Shown in pieces: positions 25,319 to 32,170 of a stretch of 64,000 nucleotides of DNA. The DNA comes from Allorhizobium ampelinum S4 (GTDB lineage: Bacteria; Pseudomonadota; Alphaproteobacteria; Rhizobiales; Rhizobiaceae), in the NCBI RefSeq assembly GCF_000016285.1, contig NC_011988.1, forward strand, positions 978,501 through 1,042,500, in the 5' to 3' direction. Every line of letters starts with the position of its first letter. Position 1 is the first letter of the stretch. The notes under the pieces were generated by a model. That model saw only the letters and a program-made list of their open reading frames with translations. It ran no database searches and had not been told where the DNA came from. The translations under genes were made by a program, and so were the position numbers.

Positions 25319-26113
25319 TCAGGCATCCTGTTTGGCATGTTCGTTGAAGAACAGTGCCTGGCTGATCAGTGCCTTGACCATATCGGGATTGAACGGCTTG
25401 GTGACGAGAAAAGCAGGTTCCGGCCGCTCGCCGGTCAGCAAACGTTCCGGGAAGGCGGTAATGAAGATCACCGGTACGGTATCCACCTTCAGGATATCGT
25501 TGATGGCGTCGATGCCGGAGCTTCCATCGGCTAGCTGGATGTCGGCAAGCACCATTTTCGGGTTGGTTCGGCCATAAAGCTCAACGGCTTCCTTGTGGGT
25601 CCGGGCAATGCCGGTGACGCGATGACCGAGATCTTCCACCATCTGCTCAATATCGAGCGCGATCAGCGGTTCGTCTTCGATGATCATGATGTCGGTTGCC
25701 ACCTGGCGGGAGATTTCCACGGCGGCCTGGTTGAACAGACCCCGGAAGTCGCTGTCGCTGACGCCGAGCACTTCCGCAGCTTCCTCATAGGTAAAGCCTT
25801 CGACTGAGATCAGCAGGAACGCGTGGCGCTCACGCGGAGGAACGGCCAACAGATTAGAAGCGGCCCGTTTTTCCCAGGCAAAAGGCGAGGTCATTGGCCG
25901 GATTTCGACATGGGTCGAGCCAAAAATCGTGACAAACAGTTTATAAAGTGAAACCCGATCACTGCTGGCTTCGGGATAGACCGAAAGATCGGCGATCAGA
26001 GCCTCCAGAACAGCGGCGACATAGGCGTCGCCCGATGTCTGCGAGCCCGTGACAGCTCGGGCATATCGCCTCAAATAAGGAATATGAGCAGCGACGCGGG
26101 TGGTAAGGGACAT
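25319..26113 (-). CDS. phyR: Anti-anti-sigma response regulator PhyR
   Basis: 264 residues with the diagnostic order: N-terminal sigma-like domain (1-135, including PPRERHAFLLISVEGFTYEEAAEVLGVSDSDF) then a receiver (about 140-264) with acidic pair E146-D147, phosphoacceptor D191 (MVLADIQLADG) and K in LVTKPF. On phosphorylation the sigma-like part binds NepR and frees EcfG. It has its own EcfG promoter, giving positive feedback. Confidence 0.96.
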   Translation of the reverse strand: MSLTTRVAAHIPYLRRYARAVTGSQTSGDAYVAAVLEALIADLSVYPEASSDRVSLYKLFVTIFGSTHVEIRPMTSPFAWEKRAASNLLAVPPRERHAFLLISVEGFTYEEAAEVLGVSDSDFRGLFNQAAVEISRQVATDIMIIEDEPLIALDIEQMVEDLGHRVTGIARTHKEAVELYGRTNPKMVLADIQLADGSSGIDAINDILKVDTVPVIFITAFPERLLTGERPEPAFLVTKPFNPDMVKALISQALFFNEHAKQDA

Positions 26114-26157
26114 TCAGCTTCTCCAGTTTGCACGAATGCAGCATAAACTCGCTAGCA

Positions 26158-26182
26158 AACGCGGGGATCCAAAAAAAGTTCC
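26158..26182 (-). promoter_or_regulatory. EcfG promoter of phyR
   Basis: On the minus strand GGAAC (26182-26178), 16 bp, CGTT (26161-26158), 44 bp before the phyR ATG. Confidence 0.83.
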
Positions 26183-26864
26183 AAATTTCGTCCGGCTATT
26201 TGCCCGATCCGTGCGGGGTGCCGGTCGATATCGATCCATTCTATCCACTTCATGCCCTGCACTTATATTACGGTGCAAAGAGACCGATGTGTCCCCGCCT
26301 CGAAGAGATCGCAATATATCAAATCTGTCAAAGGCTTGAGATATTTGCAAAGGGTATGACGAGCGATCTTCGATGATTTTCGTCTTTATGGGCAAGGCAA
26401 ACCACTGTCGCGAGACTGGGAAAAGAATGGGCAGGCGTTAAAATCAGATGATGCTCACGAGCTTATGCCAGTGGACCGGTGAAGTTCAAGACGCAAATCC
26501 TGCGGCAATCCTTTCCTGCCAAAATCATTGAAGGCTTTTCGGTCACTAGGGATAAAAGGGTTTTGATTCGACCAACAACCCCTGGATTTCTAGAATTGCT
26601 ATAGATATCCACAGTGGTTTAAACAAGCAGCGATATTCATTCTGATGTTCAGGGTCAATGCATCGGATGCCGTTGATTTATATGTTCGAATGTTCGGATC
26701 TCTATTTGACAAAGATCAAGAAATCCATGCCCGACATTATGCTATTATCTTGTTTGTAACTGTCTTGGATACAAAAAACCAGGATTGCTCTTGCTGCGAT
26801 CTATTTCTTGATAGAATGCATATCATATAACAAGCTCCCTCTCCAGGCCGCAGGCATTGACATC
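26183..26864. other. Unexplained AT-richer intergenic region between phyR and the second nepR
   Basis: 682 bp. Short frames exist (for example 26645-26830) but without SD, recognisable protein or supporting codon use. No EcfG box lies in front of the nepR paralogue. The stretch 26400-26830 is clearly richer in A+T than its surroundings, and could hold promoter elements or a small RNA; I cannot show either. Confidence 0.4.
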
Positions 26865-27059
26865 ATGTCCGAAAAAAAGTCCTCGAAATCCGTCAAAGCA
26901 CCGGCAAAGCAGAGCCAGGCCAATGCCATGATCGCGGCGCGTTTGAAAACCTATTACGATGAGCTTGTCGAGGAGGGGACCCCGGATCACTTTCTGGACC
27001 TGCTGGAGAGGCTCGATGCTGCCGAGCAGGCGGCGAAGTCCAAGTCGGATAAAGCCTGA
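26865..27059 (+). CDS. NepR-like anti-sigma factor (second copy)
   Basis: 64 residues: MSEKKSSKSVKAPAKQSQAN, then AARLKTYYDELVEEGTPDHFLDLLERLDAAE, which matches the NepR core almost residue for residue (compare LRQFYDSVQEEGIPDRFMDLLERLDAAE at 21405). The N-terminus is lysine-rich. It is on the opposite strand to phyR, 750 bp away, with a terminator behind it. A second NepR could buffer EcfG or PhyR, or serve another ECF sigma factor elsewhere in the genome. Confidence 0.88.
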   Translation: MSEKKSSKSVKAPAKQSQANAMIAARLKTYYDELVEEGTPDHFLDLLERLDAAEQAAKSKSDKA

Positions 27060-27099
27060 AACCGGTGTTCACGACACACGAGGTGACGGGAAATATAGA

Positions 27100-27137
27100 A
27101 AAAGCGTCATGTGTTTTGCAAATCACATGACGCTTTT
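27100..27137. terminator. Bidirectional terminator between the second nepR and dps
   Basis: AAAAGCGTCATGTG (27100-27113) pairs perfectly with CACATGACGCTTTT (27124-27137). A/T runs flank both sides, so it can end both convergent transcripts. Confidence 0.88.
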
Positions 27138-27194
27138 GTTGTTCAAACCGGTCTTTTCGGTGAAACTGGCTCCGGCATTTTTCTGAAAATGCTC

Positions 27195-27707
27195 TTATGA
27201 AGCGATAATCGCCCGCAACATCCACAATGCTTTTTCGTGGAAGGTCAGGCGCGCTGTCAGCATGTCTGATGTAACCAGATCGCCAGCTTCGTCGGCAGCC
27301 TCGCCGACCTCGCGCATCTGGCGCACGGCAGCCTCGTGGTCTGCGATCAGATCTTTGACCATGTCGATGGCGGCGTGATGCTGGGTCTCGCCAGTCTTTG
27401 GCGCGAAATTGCTGCTGCTTTGCAGGTTGACTGGGGCAAGATGCCCGAGGGCACGAATACGCTCGGCAATAATGTCGACAGCGGCAAACAGCGTGTTGTA
27501 ATGCTCTTCCGTCAGTTCGTGGATCGGCTTGAACAGCGGGCCAACCACGTTCCAGTGATAGACCTGGGTCTTGATTGTCAGCGCATAAGTGGCTGCCAGG
27601 ATTTTGGAGAGATCCTTGGAGGCCTGCTCGCGGTATTTGTCTTCGAGACCGATGCTGATTTTTTCGTCGCGGGCTCTGGGCTTCAATACTTCTGCAACTT
27701 TGGCCAT
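27195..27707 (-). CDS. dps: Dps family DNA-binding ferritin-like protein
   Basis: 170 residues from MAKVAEVLKPRARDEKISIG at 27707, preceded by AAGGA. The ferroxidase region TYALTIKTQVYHWNVVGPLFKPIHELTEEHYNTLFAAVDIIAERIRALG has the family's His (YHWN) and acidic ligands. The N-terminal basic segment may bind DNA. Dps protects DNA by storing iron and removing peroxide. No exact EcfG box precedes it although it lies within the stress cluster. Confidence 0.93.
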   Translation of the reverse strand: MAKVAEVLKPRARDEKISIGLEDKYREQASKDLSKILAATYALTIKTQVYHWNVVGPLFKPIHELTEEHYNTLFAAVDIIAERIRALGHLAPVNLQSSSNFAPKTGETQHHAAIDMVKDLIADHEAAVRQMREVGEAADEAGDLVTSDMLTARLTFHEKALWMLRAIIAS

Positions 27708-27817
27708 GGATTTGGTCCTTTCGGTTAAAAACAAGGCGACAAAGAACACCGCCGAAACAGGGCTCCGTCGTCTGTTGAGGTTATGACTGCACTTAACAAC
27801 TGTTATTGGATTTGCCG

Positions 27818-28252
27818 TTACTTACGGCCGATCCCTTGGCTGCGCGCAAACAGATAGGCCAGCATGCCGACCGCCGCGACCCCGACGATGGGGTTGACCT
27901 TCAGCATTCCGGGCAAGCGTCCCATCAGGCCCATGGTCAATGGATCGGTCGCTGCCAGCGTCGCGGTTTGAAGAAATGCTCGCCTGCGCGCCTCACGGCG
28001 ATTGATGATGGAGACGACCGCTAGCGTGATCAGACCGATCAACACCGCAATACCTGCAATCACCAGCCCGGCCGGACCTGCACCGATTTCAGCTGCCAGG
28101 AAGATCCAGCCGGACACGATGGCTGCGACGATGGCAATCAGAAAGCAAAACCCGGCAATAGCGCCAGCGATGGCGTTGCGCCGAGCCTTGTCGATTCTTG
28201 GCTTCACGCCTTCTGCGGCCACCAGTGTCAGACGTGTGAGCAAACCGAACAT
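27818..28252 (-). CDS. Membrane protein of the phage-holin-like / DUF883-associated type
   Basis: 144 residues with two strong membrane helices (about 30-53 and 62-84, GLVIAGIAVLIGLITLAVVS), a basic linker (NRREARRRAF) and a third hydrophobic stretch near the C-terminus. It follows the DUF883-type gene by 3 bp, so it shares its EcfG promoter. Pairs of this kind are common in rhizobia. Exact function unknown; despite the holin-like profile it is not part of a prophage here. Confidence 0.75.
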   Translation of the reverse strand: MFGLLTRLTLVAAEGVKPRIDKARRNAIAGAIAGFCFLIAIVAAIVSGWIFLAAEIGAGPAGLVIAGIAVLIGLITLAVVSIINRREARRRAFLQTATLAATDPLTMGLMGRLPGMLKVNPIVGVAAVGMLAYLFARSQGIGRK

Positions 28253-28255
28253 TGA

Positions 28256-28555
28256 TTAGCGCCGCGACAGCAGAGCGAAAATGAAGCCGAGACCGGCGGC
28301 AATCGCGACCGACTGCAAAGGCTTTGCCCGAATTTTATCTTCCAGATCCTGTTCCAGCGCGGAAACGCTGCTGCGTGCGGAGCTGATCGCATCCGATGCC
28401 TTGTCGCCGACCTGATGCAAGGTTGCACTGCCGAGGGAGGCGAGCGTGCTCGTTAGCGAGGCAACGTCCTGCTTGAGCTGCTCGATCTGTGCTTCGAGTT
28501 CCTTAGACCGTGCTTCTGCTTCCAAATCGTTGACGGCTTCATTGATATCGACCAT
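28256..28555 (-). CDS. DUF883 / ElaB-YqjD-like membrane-anchored protein
   Basis: 99 residues: an acidic coiled-coil (about 5-80, EAEARSKELEAQIEQLKQDVASL) and a C-terminal membrane anchor IRAKPLQSVAIAAGLGFIFALLSRR, the signature of the ElaB/YqjD/DUF883 family. In E. coli such proteins tether ribosomes to the inner membrane in stationary phase. It has an EcfG promoter and is first of a two-gene operon. Confidence 0.85.
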   Translation of the reverse strand: MVDINEAVNDLEAEARSKELEAQIEQLKQDVASLTSTLASLGSATLHQVGDKASDAISSARSSVSALEQDLEDKIRAKPLQSVAIAAGLGFIFALLSRR

Positions 28556-28625
28556 GGACGAACTCCTTCTGGATTTTAAGGCTGCGCAAACCGTTATCCC
28601 GTCTGCGGCTCGAACTCTATCAACA

Positions 28626-28650
28626 AACGTTGCTCAGGCCCAAGGGTTCC
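28626..28650 (-). promoter_or_regulatory. EcfG promoter of the DUF883 operon
   Basis: On the minus strand GGAAC (28650-28646), 16 bp, CGTT (28629-28626), 70 bp before the ATG. It is back to back with the promoter at 28734. Confidence 0.8.
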
Positions 28651-28733
28651 ATTTTTCAACTATTTTCGGATCACCTATCTTGCATGGGATGATTGTGTTG
28701 ACCCCTGTGCAAGCGCGCCCGATCGTCATAATC

Positions 28734-28758
28734 GGAACCTTCCAGGTTGCATGACGTT
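28734..28758 (+). promoter_or_regulatory. EcfG promoter of the CsbD-like gene
   Basis: GGAAC (28734-28738), 16 bp, CGTT (28755-28758), 83 bp before the ATG at 28842. Confidence 0.82.
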
Positions 28759-28841
28759 AATCTCATGCTACCATGCTCGGACCGCTGATATTTGACGGCG
28801 GCACGGGCTTCTTGAAATCGCCAATCGCAGAGGAGACCGCG

Positions 28842-29039
28842 ATGAACTGGAACCGTGTTGAAGGCAATTGGGAACAATTCAAGGGCAAGGCCCAGGCTCA
28901 ATGGGGCAAGCTGACCGGCGACGACCTGAATGTTATTGCTGGTAATCGCAAACAATTGAGCGGCAAATTGCAGGAACTCTATGGAAAAGGCCAGGATGAG
29001 GCCGACCGAGAGATCGACGATTGGGTCAAACGCCACTAA
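28842..29039 (+). CDS. CsbD-like stress protein
   Basis: 65 residues from MNWNRVEGNWEQFKGKAQAQ, a small hydrophilic CsbD/YjbJ protein (WGKLTGDDLNVIAGNRKQLSGKLQELYG). The family is among the most abundant stress-induced proteins in many bacteria. Role is not defined. A frame to 28773 exists but the GAGACC-ATG start matches the family N-terminus. EcfG promoter upstream, terminator behind (29084-29123). Confidence 0.92.
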   Translation: MNWNRVEGNWEQFKGKAQAQWGKLTGDDLNVIAGNRKQLSGKLQELYGKGQDEADREIDDWVKRH

Positions 29040-29083
29040 TATACCCTAACCGCAGTCTGGCGACATGATGTCGTCTTGCGGGT

Positions 29084-29123
29084 GCGGCGCTGGAAACCAT
29101 GATGGTTCTGGCGCCGCTTTTTT
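29084..29123 (+). terminator. Terminator after the CsbD-like gene
   Basis: GCGGCGC (29084-29090) pairs with GCGCCGC (29111-29117), with AACC/GGTT extending the stem, followed by six T. Confidence 0.8.
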
Positions 29124-29135
29124 ATGACGTTATGG

Positions 29136-30752
29136 TCATGCTGGCAGCATATGCAGCAGCGTTTCCAGGCGGTCAGCATCACGCGGAAGTTTGTCGCTCC
29201 GCAGCCGCGAAATCCGGGGAAAGCGCATGGCGACGCCGGATTTGTGCCGGGTGGACCGGTTCAGCCCTTCAAACGCCACCTCCACCACAAACCCATGATC
29301 CGGCTCGGCGCGGATTGAGCGCACGGGTCCGAACCGGTCGATGGTATTGTTGCGCACATATTTATCGAGAATTTCCAGCTCCTGATCGGTAAAGCCGAAA
29401 TAGGCCTTGCCCACCGGCACCAGTTGGCTGCCGCCTTCCGGCATCTGCATCCAGACCCCGAAGGTAAAATCGGAATAATAGCTGGAGCGCTTGCCATGGC
29501 CGCGCTGGGCATACATCAGCACCGCATCCACATTCAGCGGCTGCTTTTTCCACTTGAACCACGGCCCTTTGGCGCGCCCCGCCTGGTAGATGCTGTCGCG
29601 GCGCTTGATCATTACCCCTTCGATGACCGGATCGGGCGGGGCGTGCCGCAGCGCGTCCAACTCATCCCAGTTGGAAAACGAGATCAGCGGCGAGAGATCG
29701 AATCGGGTGGCGGGGGCTTTTTCGACAATCTCTGCAAGTAACCCCCGGCGTACCTCATAGCCGAGGTTTCGCACATCCTGGTCGCCGGTAAACAGCAGAT
29801 CATAGGCGCGGATGAAGGCCGGATAATCGCTGAGCATTTTCGTCGTGACGCTTTTGCGGTTCAGCCGTTGCTGAAGATCGGAAAAGCTGCGGGTCGGCTG
29901 GTTGGAGCGGGCGGTGCCGCCGACCAGCAATTCGCCATCGATCACCCCATCGAAATTCGCTGCCGCGACAATATCGGGAAAAGCCCCGGAAATGTCGTCG
30001 CCGGAGCGGGAATAGAGGCGGCAGGTGTCTCCATGGCGCGAAAGCTGCACCCGGATACCGTCCCATTTCCACTCGGCGGCGAAATCGGCGGGATCGAGAC
30101 CATCCAGATCACCATTGCCGACCGGAGTGGACAGCATGACCGAATGAAAGATTGCCGGTGTCGCCAGCACAGGCTTGTCTGCGCCGCCCTCAAGCCAGGC
30201 AAACAGGCTCTCATAGGGTGGCTCCAGCCCGTGCCACAGCGTCTCGATCTCACCGACATCCTTGCCTGACATCTCGGAAAGCGCCTGTTTGGCAAGCCTT
30301 GCCGACACCCCGATTCGCAAGCCGCCGGTCGCCAGTTTGAGAAAGGCAAAGCGGCCGGACGTGTCGAGCTGGTCGAGCAGGTCGCGCACGGCTCCCCGCA
30401 CCTGGGTGCGGCCAAGTGATTGCATGAGGGCGACGACCTCGCCAAGGCTTGGTTCGGCTATTTCGGCCTTTTCACCGCGGTCCTGATCCCAGACCAGCGA
30501 AATGGTTTCGGCGAGATCGCCGACATAATCATAGGAATAACCGAAGAGAACTGGGTCCATCCGCTCCAGCACGAGTTCTTTCAGGAGGGCTGGTTTGACC
30601 GTCTTCAGATCGAGCGTTCCGGCCAGAACGCCCAGCGCATAGCCCCGGTCCGGGTCCGGGACGCTGGCGAAGTAATCGGCCAACAGCTTGAGCTTGCCAT
30701 TGCGGCTCGGGGTCAGGACGAGGCGGTCGAGAAGCGTAGCAAAGGCGCGCAT
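29136..30752 (-). CDS. ATP-dependent DNA ligase, exonuclease-linked type
   Basis: 538 residues from the ATG at 30752, which shares a base with the TGA of the exonuclease gene. The nucleotidyl-transferase motif I is EWKWDGIRVQ (Lys is adenylated). Later motifs include DGELLVGG and GVMIKRRDSIYQAGRAKGPWFKWKK, with an OB-fold C-terminal region and an N-terminal ligase domain. It belongs to the bacterial ligase class that travels with an MBL-fold exonuclease, an Lhr-type helicase and the PdeM phosphoesterase. Here only the exonuclease is adjacent. Likely role is DNA repair, possibly end processing. Confidence 0.92.
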   Translation of the reverse strand: MRAFATLLDRLVLTPSRNGKLKLLADYFASVPDPDRGYALGVLAGTLDLKTVKPALLKELVLERMDPVLFGYSYDYVGDLAETISLVWDQDRGEKAEIAEPSLGEVVALMQSLGRTQVRGAVRDLLDQLDTSGRFAFLKLATGGLRIGVSARLAKQALSEMSGKDVGEIETLWHGLEPPYESLFAWLEGGADKPVLATPAIFHSVMLSTPVGNGDLDGLDPADFAAEWKWDGIRVQLSRHGDTCRLYSRSGDDISGAFPDIVAAANFDGVIDGELLVGGTARSNQPTRSFSDLQQRLNRKSVTTKMLSDYPAFIRAYDLLFTGDQDVRNLGYEVRRGLLAEIVEKAPATRFDLSPLISFSNWDELDALRHAPPDPVIEGVMIKRRDSIYQAGRAKGPWFKWKKQPLNVDAVLMYAQRGHGKRSSYYSDFTFGVWMQMPEGGSQLVPVGKAYFGFTDQELEILDKYVRNNTIDRFGPVRSIRAEPDHGFVVEVAFEGLNRSTRHKSGVAMRFPRISRLRSDKLPRDADRLETLLHMLPA

Positions 30753-31765
30753 CAATCGCCCTCGTCTTCATAGCCGACCAGATGCAGCGGCTTGGCGGCG
30801 ATACCGTTCAACTCGCACCAGCGCACCAAAGCCTCTTCGCGTCCATGCGTGACCCAGACGGCACCGGGTTGCAATTCGCTAATCGTCTCGATCAGTTCCG
30901 GCCAGTCGCAATGATCGGAGATCACCAGTGGCAATTCGACGCCACGCTGCTTGGCCCTTTGCCGCACCATCATCCAGCCAGAAGCGAAAATCGGCAATGG
31001 GTCGTGAAAGCGTCGCGCCCAGCGATCGGCAAAAGCCGAAGGAGGCCCAATGACGATGGCGCCTTCGAAATGGTTGGAGCCGCCGCTTTCCACCGTTGCG
31101 GGGTGCAACTCTCCCAGCTCTATGCCCTGGCTCTGGTAATAGTCGCAGAGCTTGGCGAGCGCACCATGAATATAGATCGGTCTGTCATAGCCCGCCTGGC
31201 GGATCAGCGAGATCACCCGCTGCGCCTTGCCCAGCGCATAGGCCCCGACAAGATGGCTGCGCTGCGGAAACTGTTCCAGCGACCGCAAAAGCTTGCCGAT
31301 TTCCAGCGCCGGATCGGGATGGTGAAAGACCGGCAGCGCAAAGGTTGCCTCAGTGATGAACACATCGCAAGGCACCGGCACGAAGGCCGCACAGGTGGCA
31401 TCGGGCCGACGCTTGTAGTCGCCGGAAACGACAATGCGGGTGCCCTCCCGCTCGATAGAAATCTGCGCCGACCCCAGAACATGTCCGGCTGGATGAAAAC
31501 CGACGGCGACGCCGTCCAGCGTGACGGTTTCCCCAAAATCGACCGCCTGCGAAGACCCGGCAAAGTCCGCGCCGTAGCGCAACGCCATGATGTCAAGCGT
31601 CTGCCGCGTGGCCAGCACTTTATCATGGCCAGCGCGGGCATGGTCGGAATGGCCATGAGTAATCAGCGCCCGTGCCACCGGCCTTACCGGATCGACATAG
31701 AAATCGCCGATCGGGCAATAGAGACCGGCAGGAGTGGGATAAAGCAGGGCCTCGGGCTTGATCAT
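30752..31765 (-). CDS. Ligase-associated MBL-fold DNA exonuclease
   Basis: 337 residues from MIKPEALLYPTPAGLYCPIGD at 31765. The metallo-beta-lactamase motif HGHSDHARAGHD (HxHxDH) is present, with a beta-CASP-like second half (VISDHCDWPELIETISEL...WVTHGREEALVRW). Homologues are annotated as ligase-associated DNA exonucleases (SNM1/CPSF type). It is coupled to the ligase by a TGATG overlap and probably prepares ends for it. The frame to 31861 is not supported. Confidence 0.92.
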   Translation of the reverse strand: MIKPEALLYPTPAGLYCPIGDFYVDPVRPVARALITHGHSDHARAGHDKVLATRQTLDIMALRYGADFAGSSQAVDFGETVTLDGVAVGFHPAGHVLGSAQISIEREGTRIVVSGDYKRRPDATCAAFVPVPCDVFITEATFALPVFHHPDPALEIGKLLRSLEQFPQRSHLVGAYALGKAQRVISLIRQAGYDRPIYIHGALAKLCDYYQSQGIELGELHPATVESGGSNHFEGAIVIGPPSAFADRWARRFHDPLPIFASGWMMVRQRAKQRGVELPLVISDHCDWPELIETISELQPGAVWVTHGREEALVRWCELNGIAAKPLHLVGYEDEGD

Positions 31766-31911
31766 GATGCTAAAATAGGGCGGGAGGTGCAAGAAGTGTA
31801 GGGGATTGCAGGATGACACCCCACTTGCATTTGCGGTATCGAATAGAAAAAGTGTAGGCACTACCTGCGCGGCCTACAGATCTTTTGACCACTATATCAG
31901 GACCAATTTCC

Positions 31912-32148
31912 ATGAAGCCTATTTTCGTTCAGCTGCAATGTGTTCCCGGCAAGACCTATGAGGTGGCCGATGCGATCTATAAGGCGGAGATCGTCTCAGA
32001 ACTTTATTCCACCTCGGGCGAATATGATCTGCTGATGAAGGTCTATATCGAGGATGGGCAGGACGTTGGCAAATTCGTCAACGAACAGATTTCGGCCGTA
32101 CCCGGCGTGGTCCGTTCGCTGACGACAATGACGTTTACCGCTTTCTAA
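31912..32148 (+). CDS. Stand-alone Lrp/AsnC ligand-binding (RAM) domain protein
   Basis: 78 residues: MKPIFVQLQCVPGKTYEVAD ... YSTSGEYDLLMKVYIEDGQDVGKFV ... PGVVRSLTTMTFTAF. This is the alpha/beta RAM domain of Lrp regulators without any DNA-binding domain. Such proteins form octameric or decameric rings that bind amino acids. It converges on the 974-residue kinase-aminotransferase gene with only 22 bp between stops. Role unknown. Confidence 0.88.
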   Translation: MKPIFVQLQCVPGKTYEVADAIYKAEIVSELYSTSGEYDLLMKVYIEDGQDVGKFVNEQISAVPGVVRSLTTMTFTAF

Positions 32149-32170
32149 GCGTCATCAGGCGAAGCCTGTG

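Noticed and set aside
26645..26830. 61-codon frame before the second nepR
   Set aside because: No SD, no known family, AT-rich intergenic composition.
27708..27830. EcfG promoter for dps
   Set aside because: No GGAAC-N16/17-CGTT match on the proper strand, although control by stress is likely on general grounds.
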